Source: Candidatus Hydrogenedentota bacterium
GTDB taxonomy: Bacteria > Hydrogenedentota > Hydrogenedentia > Hydrogenedentales > SLHB01
Reading direction: 5' to 3'
NCBI GenBank assembly: GCA_026387845.1
Contig: JAPLKX010000744.1
Coordinates: forward strand, 1 to 5,029
DNA: 5,029 bases
Shown here: positions 1 through 5,029 of the stretch, piece by piece
Layout of the letters: each line of letters begins with the position of its first letter
Numbering within the stretch: the stretch's first letter is position 1
Translations under genes and position numbers: made by a program
Notes under the pieces: generated by a model
The model's input: the letters and a program-made list of their open reading frames with translations, nothing else
Told to the model about the DNA's origin: nothing
Databases searched by the model: none

Positions 1-658
1 CAGTGCCGGGTTCGATAATCTGGCTTACGGGCCCCTCTTCCTGGGAGGCGGCCTGGGCGGCGTTGCCCGGGTGCGTGTACGTCAGGTCGCTGTCATACTG
101 GTTGCTCGCTACGACCTCGTCCATGAAAAACATCAGAAACGACATGTACGGGATCACCCAGTCGTTTTTCGCAATGGCCCAGCCGAGGTACATGTACGAA
201 CGGTCCGCGGGCGGTGCGCCCTCGGGCGGACCAACCCAGGGATCAGAGGTTGCGGTGACGTCGCTTCCCTCGATCTGATTGATGTTGATGGACCCGTCGC
301 TGTTGCGCCAACCCGTGCCCGGGGCGGCATCGAGGTACAACCCCGGCGCCTCGGAATCCGACGGGCAGAACAGAACGTTGACATCGGAGAGGTATTCCGG
401 GTACATGGCCGGAAACGACCACATGAAGTTCCCGAGGTTGGCCGCTTTCGGCGGGAACTTCTGGCCTTTCGATTCGTTCGAGTACATCTTCATCGACAGG
501 CCCACTTGCTTGAGGTTGTTCGCGCAAGATGCCCGCCGGGCCGCTTCCCGCGCCCGCGCAAGCGCCGGCAGCAAAATCGCCGCCAGGATTCCGATAATGG
601 CAATCACTACAAGCAGCTCGATCAGCGTAAACCCTCGTTTAGAACATAGTCTCTGCAT
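1..658 (-). CDS. Prepilin-type (type IV pilin/pseudopilin-like) protein, 3' end cut by window edge
   Basis: The first 219 codons are present and the gene runs off the left edge with no stop. Residues 1-9 form a short basic leader ending in Gly9. Phe10 follows, with Glu14 at mature position +5 and a hydrophobic helix at about 12-33 (GFTLIELLVVIAIIGILAA). This is the prepilin-peptidase cleavage and N-methylation signature, so the product should be inserted in the inner membrane and processed. Residues 34-54 carry the ARAREAARR and NNLKQ motifs typical of the DUF1559-like/pseudopilin proteins abundant in Planctomycetes, Verrucomicrobia, Lentisphaerae and Hydrogenedentes. Cys45 and Cys98 (in FCPSD) may pair in the exported domain, which is rich in Asn, Tyr and Pro. 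Two adjacent ATG codons exist (661 and 658). The 658 start is chosen because AGGAGG lies 7 bases upstream of it, against 4 for the other. The gene has its own promoter and is probably unrelated to the GRE operon. The exact role of these proteins is generally unknown. Confidence 0.93.
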   Translation of the reverse strand, partial: MQRLCSKRGFTLIELLVVIAIIGILAAILLPALARAREAARRASCANNLKQVGLSMKMYSNESKGQKFPPKAANLGNFMWSFPAMYPEYLSDVNVLFCPSDSEAPGLYLDAAPGTGWRNSDGSININQIEGSDVTATSDPWVGPPEGAPPADRSYMYLGWAIAKNDWVIPYMSFLMFFMDEVVASNQYDSDLTYTHPGNAAQAASQEEGPVSQIIEPGT

Positions 659-665
659 CATACTC

Positions 666-671
666 CCTCCT
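666..671 (-). promoter_or_regulatory. Shine-Dalgarno site of the prepilin gene
   Basis: The minus strand reads AAAAGGAGGGAGTATGATG. AGGAGG is a perfect anti-16S match, 4 bases before the first ATG (661) and 7 bases before the second (658). The spacing favours the second ATG. Confidence 0.85.
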
Positions 672-733
672 TTTAATGGTTGTGCCTCCACACAATGTGA
701 ATTGATCCCGCCATAGTCCTTGGTCCAACCCCC

Positions 734-762
734 ATTCTACCCCCCTCCGCCTTGGCCGTCAA
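734..762 (-). promoter_or_regulatory. Sigma-70-type promoter of the prepilin gene
   Basis: On the minus strand, TTGACG (complement of 757-762) and TAGAAT (complement of 734-739) are separated by exactly 17 bases, each one mismatch from consensus. The spacer is very G-rich and ends in six G. Transcription would start near 727, giving a 5' leader of roughly 65-70 bases before the AGGAGG site. It lies on the correct strand in the gap between the operon and the prepilin gene. The assignment is from sequence match only. A housekeeping sigma factor is assumed. Confidence 0.65.
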
Positions 763-798
763 TCCGTCCCGCCCAGTCACATCCGCCCAATTGTGGTC

Positions 799-813
799 CG
801 GGCGTCTCGCCTG
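799..813. repeat. Small hairpin, REP-like candidate
   Basis: The plus strand reads CGGGCG-TCT-CGCCTG: six pairs around a 3-base loop, one of them G:T (G800 with T812). It lies 23 bases from a larger hairpin. The minus-strand form (CAGGCGAGACGCCCG) resembles a motif I associate from memory with interspersed intergenic elements in related phyla. Only one copy is in this window, so its repeat status is unproven. Confidence 0.35.
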
Positions 814-836
814 CACTCCCTCGCCCCGTTCCCCGC

Positions 837-872
837 TGGGACGCCCCCCGGCAGTTTGTGGGGGGTGTCCCA
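837..872. repeat. 13-bp inverted repeat (hairpin), REP-like candidate
   Basis: The arms TGGGACGCCCCCC (837-849) and GGGGGGTGTCCCA (860-872) pair over 13 positions with a 10-base loop. Twelve pairs are Watson-Crick and one is G843:T866. Read as plus-strand RNA this is a G:U wobble, whereas the minus-strand RNA has an A:C mismatch. No T-tract follows on either side, which argues against a rho-independent terminator. The shape fits an isolated REP-type palindrome, possibly one moved by a Y1/RAYT transposase elsewhere in the genome. No transposase is present here. Confidence 0.6.
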
Positions 873-918
873 ATGTTGAGTCCAGCCGCCCGGTTTCTTT
901 GCTTGCGGCTCCGCTGGC

Positions 919-945
919 CTTATGTCGCTTATGTCCTTTATGTCC
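919..945. repeat. Three 9-bp tandem repeats
   Basis: The minus strand reads GGACATAAA (937-945), GGACATAAG (928-936) and CGACATAAG (919-927), three direct head-to-tail copies differing at one or two positions. The A/T-rich core stands out from the GC-rich surroundings. It lies about 40 bases beyond the stop codon of the operon's last gene. It could be a slippage-prone minisatellite remnant or part of a larger interspersed element. No coding role is apparent. Confidence 0.7.
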
Positions 946-954
946 CTCCTCGCA

Positions 955-978
955 CCCCGCGCCCACGTCCCCGCCCCC
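955..978 (-). other. Canonical G-quadruplex motif after the operon's last stop codon
   Basis: On the minus strand, four G-runs (5, 4, 3 and 4 G) are joined by loops of 1 (C), 4 (ACGT) and 3 (CGC) bases, satisfying the usual G3+N1-7 rule. The motif begins 5 bases after the TGA at 984-986. It would therefore lie in the 3' untranslated part of the operon mRNA as an RNA quadruplex, where it could stall polymerase or nucleases. In GC-rich DNA such motifs also occur by chance, so function is inference. Confidence 0.5.
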
Positions 979-983
979 AAGCC

Positions 984-1790
984 TCAACCCCTAGATTTCC
1001 CCGCCCTGTCCAAACGCTCGCCAACCAGCGGTGGCGACGCGCTGTAGCATTCGGTCAGGTCCACCACACCGCAACCCGCTATTCCGCCCCTGTACCTGCC
1101 TTTCACCTGGTACGCTATCGGCTCCATCGTGATCACCGCCACCGCCACCTCGGTATCCCGCGCAAGCCGGACCCGCTCGCCGTCAACCATCGGCGCCCGC
1201 ATCACCAGCCTGCCCGAACCAGCCCCCACGCACGCCACGAGTGGTAACGCCCGCGGATACCCATCCTCGCCTCTGAATGCCAGCGCCCGCACCGCCTTTG
1301 TCCGCTGAAACTTCTCGTGGACGCGCCCCGGCATGCAGGTCCGCCCACGCCCTTTCACGAGAGCCGCCAATAGGCGTACCCGCGCAAAATCGAACACCAG
1401 CCTCGAGCGCGAGAGCGCCGGCAGCGCCCATACCTCCTCAATCGCAATAGTCCCCACGCTGCGCGCGCTCGTGTAGGCGTTGTAACGGAACAGCGGCGTC
1501 TGATTGAGCCACTCCACACGCTCGCCCGCTGTCTCGAAACCCAAAAACGTACCTTTAAGGCTCCACCCTTCCAGTCGCTCGTTGATTACGGCCACCCCCA
1601 CCTTCGTGTTTACAAGCAGGTTTCTGCGCGTCTTGTTCATGAAAAATTCGCCGAACACCAGCGTCGTCTCGTCCCACGGCGCAAGGCTTATCACAGGTAC
1701 GCAGTTGGGCCGGCCTGCCGCATCGAGCGTGGCCAGAAACTTCGGCGTCGTCTCGCCTGACAACGCGGCTCTCAGTTCACACGACAGCAT
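984..1790 (-). CDS. Tandem split-barrel (pyridoxamine 5'-phosphate oxidase-like) protein, third gene of the GRE operon
   Basis: This 268-residue soluble protein has no signal peptide or membrane segment. Residues about 14-120 look like an FMN-binding split barrel of the PNPOx-like superfamily (FLATLDAAGRPNCVPVISL, then NKTRRNLLVNTKVGVAVI, then KGTFLG). Residues about 164-245 repeat the same pattern at a constant offset of 151 positions (GRP/GYP, P32/P183, LV 44-45/195-196, VAVI 66-69/217-220, KG 79-80/230-231). Members of this superfamily usually work as homodimers with FMN, F420 or heme at the subunit interface, so one chain may mimic a dimer. The start ATG (1790) overlaps the end of the activase by 14 bases and has GGAG 9 bases upstream, indicating co-transcription and coupling. 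A flavin-based redox or accessory role for the GRE system is possible but unproven. It is unlikely to be true PdxH, being only a generic fold match. Confidence 0.78.
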   Translation of the reverse strand: MLSCELRAALSGETTPKFLATLDAAGRPNCVPVISLAPWDETTLVFGEFFMNKTRRNLLVNTKVGVAVINERLEGWSLKGTFLGFETAGERVEWLNQTPLFRYNAYTSARSVGTIAIEEVWALPALSRSRLVFDFARVRLLAALVKGRGRTCMPGRVHEKFQRTKAVRALAFRGEDGYPRALPLVACVGAGSGRLVMRAPMVDGERVRLARDTEVAVAVITMEPIAYQVKGRYRGGIAGCGVVDLTECYSASPPLVGERLDRAGKSRG

Positions 1791-2754
1791 CCGCTACGTC
1801 TCCATCCATAGGGCGCGTCGGCCCGCTCCACCGCACATGCCTGCTCCCCTCCTCGCGCGCTGCCCCGCACAAACGATCCATCGTACCCGCATCGAGCAGC
1901 GGCTTTCCCTCCAAAGCGAAAGTCCTGCCCAACTGCGCGTACTTGGCCGTGCACAGGTTCGAGAAGGCAAGCAGATCGTGACGCGTGCAACCCGGAAACG
2001 TTCTCGCCACGAATCGGGCCACGCCCCGTATGCTGTCCTCCCCGTCCGTGTAGCCCGGGATCACCGGCGTCCGCACCCACACCTCGACGCCGCGCGCGCG
2101 CGCCAAGTCCGCTACCAGACGCGCCGACGCATCCACCCGCTCAAACGAAACGCCCGTGAATTCCGCGTGCCGGCCCGCGTCGACCGTCTTCACATCGAAC
2201 AACACCAGGTCCGTCCATTTCAGGACTTCACGCAACGCGCTATCCGAGCCTACGCCGCACGTGTCAAGCGCCGTATGGATCCCGCCCTCGTGCAACCGCC
2301 GCAACAGCGCCGTGCACGCCACCGATTGCACCAGCGGCTCCCCACCAGACACCGTCACGCCGCCGCCCGATTGCTCGTAAAACACCCGGTCTCTTGCCAC
2401 CACCTCGAACAAGTCATCTATCCGCATCTTGCGGCCGTGAATCCTCAGCGCCCCGCTCGGACAAAAATCAGCGCACCGGCCGCACCCTTTGCACCGTGTG
2501 CGGTCTACCTCGATGCCCGCCGCCCCCGCACTCAACGCCCCCTCCGGGCAAACCCCCAAACAACCCCGATCATCCAGGCAGCGGCCCCTGTGCCACACCA
2601 ACTCCGGCTGACTCTGAATCGACTCGGGATTGTGGCACCACGGGCATCGCATCGGGCAACCCTTCAAAAATACCGTGCTCCGTATCCCAGGCCCGTCTTC
2701 CGTCGAGAACTTCTGGATATTGAAAACCACCGCTTCGATGTCGCTATCACTCAC
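1777..2754 (-). CDS. Glycyl-radical enzyme activating protein (radical SAM)
   Basis: This 325-residue activase should generate the glycyl radical on the GRE encoded just upstream by reductive cleavage of S-adenosylmethionine. Residues 11-32 carry the family's entry segment (FNIQKFSTEDGPGIR). The radical-SAM cluster ligands are Cys33, Cys37 and Cys40 (CPMRCPWC). A bacterial-ferredoxin-like insert follows. Its second motif is a full CxxCxxCxxxCP (Cys88, 91, 94, 98). Its first is Cys59-x2-Asp62-x2-Cys65-x3-Cys69-Pro, with Asp where the second Cys is expected. SGGEP (136-140, SAM binding), LFDVK (185-189) and RTPVIPGYTD (228-237) are all present, and the length is normal for activases with the ferredoxin insert. 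The start is GTG at 2754, overlapping the GRE stop as GTGA, with GGAGGT 9 bases upstream. The next gene starts inside its 3' end. Electrons presumably come from a flavodoxin or ferredoxin not seen here. Confidence 0.96.
   Translation of the reverse strand: MSDSDIEAVVFNIQKFSTEDGPGIRSTVFLKGCPMRCPWCHNPESIQSQPELVWHRGRCLDDRGCLGVCPEGALSAGAAGIEVDRTRCKGCGRCADFCPSGALRIHGRKMRIDDLFEVVARDRVFYEQSGGGVTVSGGEPLVQSVACTALLRRLHEGGIHTALDTCGVGSDSALREVLKWTDLVLFDVKTVDAGRHAEFTGVSFERVDASARLVADLARARGVEVWVRTPVIPGYTDGEDSIRGVARFVARTFPGCTRHDLLAFSNLCTAKYAQLGRTFALEGKPLLDAGTMDRLCGAAREEGSRHVRWSGPTRPMDGDVADAVV
1800..1803 (-). promoter_or_regulatory. Shine-Dalgarno site of the split-barrel gene
   Basis: GGAG on the minus strand lies 9 bases before the ATG at 1790-1788, inside the last codons of the activase gene. 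It supports this start and the 14-base overlap. Confidence 0.6.
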
Positions 2755-5018
2755 TCGGCGCGCACCTCCCGCGCAATGATCTCTTCCTGAATCTCCCTGC
2801 CCAGGTTCACAAAATACGCATTATACCCCGTCACCCGCACCAGCAGGTTCTGAAACTCATCGGGCCGCCGCTGTGCCTGCCGCAGCGTCGCCGCATCGAT
2901 CGCGTTGATTTGCAGCGCCGAACCGCCCTCTCTGCAATACGCCCGGAGGAACCCCGCCAGTTTCTCGAGGTGTTCCTCGTCGCGCATCAACGACGGGGGC
3001 AGCGAGATCGTGTGCGATGCCCCATTCGGCACAACCTCAAGCCCCAGACCACCGACCGCCCGCGCCGCCGAGGTCGGCCCCGACCTGTCCATACCCGATA
3101 CCGCCGCCACACCGTTCGACAAATACGTTCCCCGCTTGCGACCGTCCGGCGTCGCCGCAGTCAGCGGCGCATACGCGATACCATAATTCCAAGACAGATA
3201 ACCCGCACGGTACCGTTTCCCCGTCGCCGGCGTCTTCATCCCCGCCGTTTCCTCCGCCCACCAATGCGTCAGATCACGCGCCATCCTGTCGGCATCCGGC
3301 TCATCATTCCCGTATTTGGGCGCCTTATTCAGCAATATCTGCCGCAGAAACTCGTCATGTTCAAAATTCCTATCAATGGCTTTGACCAGCGCGTCCATCC
3401 CGATCGTCTTCGTCTCAAAAACCAGCCGTTTTACCGCCGACAGCGAATCCGCCGCAGTCGCCAGCGCCACCCCTTCCACGGTGATGAAATTGAACCGCGC
3501 TCCGCCCGCCGTAACATCTCGCCGTTTCTCGATACAGCCCCCCACCAGCCCGGACAAATAAGGCATCGGCTCATACATCGCCCGCGTCGTATCCGCCTCG
3601 TTGTTCAAATCGACCAGCCGCCTCACGCAAAAACTTAGCTGCCCCCGAAACGCACCCTCAAAGTCCTCCCAACTCCCCATCGACCGCGGGTCCGCCGTCA
3701 CCGGCCCTACCTGCCTGCCAGACGCCTGGTCCCTCCCCTGAAACAACGTCAACTCGACCGCCTTCGCCAGGTTCAGATTCACATCGACCGTACCCGATCG
3801 ATCATCGCCCTGCCGCGTATTCTCGAGGCAACCCACCGCCCCATAGTCCCACAGGTCATCCTCCGGCAGACCTTCCCACCGCAAGCCCCGCATCGACGTC
3901 TCATCGAAATTCAGAAGGAACGGCGCGCCTTGCGTACGCCCAATCAGACCGCACACGCGCATCAGCAGCCTGTCCGGCGTCTTCTCGTGCAGCCTGACGT
4001 TCGGTTTGGGTTCAAGCAGGTTCATCTCCTCGATCACATCCAGCAGCAGATACGTCAGCTCGTTCGACGCATCTTCGCCGTCACGCCCGCACCCCGCCAG
4101 CGTAATGAGTTGGCCGAACGACGAGTTGATCCCCTGGTTTCGCCCGATGCGCCCCTGATAATCATAGGCGTAGTTCGCCTTGATGAAAAAGCAACGCAAC
4201 AACTCGCGCGCATCTTCCCGCGTCAGCCGGCCCGACTCGACATCCCGCTCGTAGTACGGCCAAAGGTACTGGTCAATCCGCCCAAACGACACGCCCGCGC
4301 CAGGGTACGATTCGCTCGTCAGCACAAGCATGTGCGTCAACCACAGCGACTGAACCGCCTCCCAAAACGTATCCGCAGGCGCCCACGGCACGTTCCGGCA
4401 AACCTTCGCGATCTCGCGCAACTCGGCCGCCCGCGCCGGCACCGCCTCCGCCGCCTGCCGCTCCGCCTCCGCCGCGTAACGCACCGCCAACTCCCGAGAC
4501 GCCAGACCCGCGATCGCAAACGACTCCAGCACCGCCCGCTTCGTTTTATCCGGCTCAATTTGCTGCTCTCTGCGCACCTCATCCACAATGCCCCGGAAAC
4601 CCACCCGCAGCACCTTCGCATAATCCGGTATCAAGTGGCCTGGAACCGCCCCGCAGTTCCCAATGCCCAGCCCCGACGCCTCCACAATCGCCTCGCGAAA
4701 CGAGTCCGTCCGCACCGACCGATCCCGCGCTTCCCTCTTCGTCAGGCACAGCGACAACGCCGCGTTGAACTGGCCACCCACTATCAGTTCACCCTCCAGA
4801 ATGTCCACCGGCAAATGCCTGCCCACCACCTCCGCGAAAAACGTCGCCACACGTATCGGCAGCGGCATTCGCCAAAAGCCCCTTGGCAACGGTACCTCGC
4901 GCGCCCCCGCCGCCAGCGAATCCTCGTACGCCCGCAAAAACGGCATCACTTCCGGCACATTCGTCCAGCTCGCGCAACGGTACACCGCGTCCCACCGAGT
5001 CCCCGTCGTGAACGGCAT
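2751..5018 (-). CDS. Glycyl radical enzyme, GCxE (dehydratase/decarboxylase-like) group, substrate unknown
   Basis: This 755-residue protein is the catalytic member of the cassette. Numbering from the ATG at 5018, it has the N-terminal family segment ELIVGG (about 77-82), then GHLIPDYAKV (about 127-136). The catalytic loop is GCLE with thiyl Cys397 and Glu399. NLNLAKAVEL (414-423), PKYGNDEPD (567-575), ATPDGR (622-627) and GPTSAA (647-652) follow. The C-terminal radical loop is RVTGYNAYFVNL with Gly731. A single Cys followed two residues later by Glu separates it from pyruvate formate-lyase (two adjacent Cys). It groups with choline lyase, diol/glycerol and hydroxyproline dehydratases and hydroxyphenylacetate decarboxylase, which use the Cys/Glu pair. 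Length is slightly below the common 780-850. The ATG overlaps a possible upstream stop as TGATG. A GTG at 5021 is in frame, and no in-frame stop precedes it within the window, so a start further upstream is not excluded. Databases would probably call it formate C-acetyltransferase or pyruvate formate lyase, which the active site does not support. No microcompartment targeting peptide is evident. Confidence 0.95.
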   Translation of the reverse strand: MPFTTGTRWDAVYRCASWTNVPEVMPFLRAYEDSLAAGAREVPLPRGFWRMPLPIRVATFFAEVVGRHLPVDILEGELIVGGQFNAALSLCLTKREARDRSVRTDSFREAIVEASGLGIGNCGAVPGHLIPDYAKVLRVGFRGIVDEVRREQQIEPDKTKRAVLESFAIAGLASRELAVRYAAEAERQAAEAVPARAAELREIAKVCRNVPWAPADTFWEAVQSLWLTHMLVLTSESYPGAGVSFGRIDQYLWPYYERDVESGRLTREDARELLRCFFIKANYAYDYQGRIGRNQGINSSFGQLITLAGCGRDGEDASNELTYLLLDVIEEMNLLEPKPNVRLHEKTPDRLLMRVCGLIGRTQGAPFLLNFDETSMRGLRWEGLPEDDLWDYGAVGCLENTRQGDDRSGTVDVNLNLAKAVELTLFQGRDQASGRQVGPVTADPRSMGSWEDFEGAFRGQLSFCVRRLVDLNNEADTTRAMYEPMPYLSGLVGGCIEKRRDVTAGGARFNFITVEGVALATAADSLSAVKRLVFETKTIGMDALVKAIDRNFEHDEFLRQILLNKAPKYGNDEPDADRMARDLTHWWAEETAGMKTPATGKRYRAGYLSWNYGIAYAPLTAATPDGRKRGTYLSNGVAAVSGMDRSGPTSAARAVGGLGLEVVPNGASHTISLPPSLMRDEEHLEKLAGFLRAYCREGGSALQINAIDAATLRQAQRRPDEFQNLLVRVTGYNAYFVNLGREIQEEIIAREVRAE
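2764..2769 (-). promoter_or_regulatory. Shine-Dalgarno site deciding the GTG start of the activase
   Basis: The minus strand has GGAGGT followed by 9 bases and then GTG at 2754-2752, within the last codons of the GRE gene. This strong site supports the non-ATG start and efficient re-initiation after the overlapping GRE stop. Confidence 0.75.
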
Positions 5019-5029
5019 CACCTCATTTC

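Larger units (their letters stand above)
662..983. other. Intergenic region between the GRE operon and the prepilin gene
   Basis: These 322 bases carry no convincing gene on either strand. Short open frames here are composition artefacts with no family resemblance and no ribosome binding site. From high to low coordinates the region holds a G-quadruplex motif (955-978), three 9-bp tandem repeats (919-945), a 13-bp-stem hairpin (837-872), a small hairpin (799-813), the prepilin promoter (734-762) and the prepilin 5' leader. No hairpin is followed by a T-tract on the minus strand, so I see no classical intrinsic terminator for the operon. Confidence 0.75.

Noticed and set aside
685..705. CACATTGTG inverted repeat in the prepilin 5' leader as an operator.
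   Set aside because: There are only four pairs around one base, which is easily expected by chance, and there is no second copy or known operator match.
71..716. Overlapping plus-strand open frames at the left end.
   Set aside because: They are antisense to the prepilin gene, which has a diagnostic leader, a Shine-Dalgarno site and a promoter. The antisense products are Arg-rich and unrecognisable.
837..872. Intrinsic terminator for the GRE operon.
   Set aside because: The stem is strong, but no T-run follows it on the minus strand. The next bases are GCGGGGAACGGGG, so a rho-independent terminator is not supported.
1504..2790. A 428-codon open frame on the plus strand opposite the activase and the split-barrel gene.
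   Set aside because: The translation is Arg/Pro/His-rich with no domain signature. It is antisense to two clearly conserved genes and follows from GC-rich codon structure.
2910..3638. A 242-codon plus-strand open frame opposite the GRE.
   Set aside because: It is a low-complexity Arg/Pro-rich shadow of the GRE reading frame, without a ribosome binding site or family resemblance.
2751..5018. Annotation as pyruvate formate-lyase (pflB).
   Set aside because: The active site has a single Cys in GCLE instead of the adjacent Cys-Cys pair of pyruvate formate-lyase, and the Cys-x-Glu pair fits the dehydratase/decarboxylase group.
1..5029. CRISPR array, tRNA, rRNA or insertion sequence.
   Set aside because: I saw no regularly spaced repeats, no cloverleaf or rRNA-like segments, and no transposase or flanking target duplications in the window.

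Overview
The window is GC-rich bacterial DNA in which every supportable gene lies on the minus strand, so it reads from high to low coordinates. It holds the likely distal part of a glycyl-radical-enzyme (GRE) operon, a 322-base intergenic region with several repeat-like structures, and the 5' part of a prepilin-type gene cut by the left edge.

Operon (5018 to 984). A nearly family-length GRE of the GCxE dehydratase/decarboxylase-like group comes first. Its radical-SAM activase follows with a 4-base GTGA overlap, and then a 268-residue protein made of two FMN-type split-barrel repeats with a 14-base overlap. The GRE start codon sits in a TGATG arrangement, which suggests that another coupled gene ends just beyond the right edge. 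In the expected scheme the activase uses SAM and an Fe-S cluster to place a radical on Gly731 of the GRE. The radical then passes to Cys397, which attacks the substrate. The substrate cannot be named from the sequence. The split-barrel protein could be a flavin-dependent partner, but that is inference.

Intergenic region (662 to 983). It contains a canonical G-quadruplex motif just after the operon's last stop codon, three 9-bp tandem repeats, a 13-bp-stem hairpin, a smaller hairpin, and a well-formed sigma-70-type promoter with a 17-base spacer that serves the prepilin gene. I see no classical intrinsic terminator.

Left part (1 to 658). The N-terminal 219 residues of a type IV pilin-like/pseudopilin-like protein have the GFTLIELL leader followed by an ARAREAARR...NNLKQ segment. 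Such proteins occur in large numbers in Planctomycetes, Verrucomicrobia, Lentisphaerae, Hydrogenedentes and relatives. With a strictly anaerobic GRE cassette and high GC, this suggests an uncultivated or anaerobic member of those groups. That assignment is an inference from protein style only.

The points most worth a second look are an Asp replacing one cluster Cys in the activase, a non-standard residue before the radical Gly in the GRE, and the ungapped internal duplication in the split-barrel protein.
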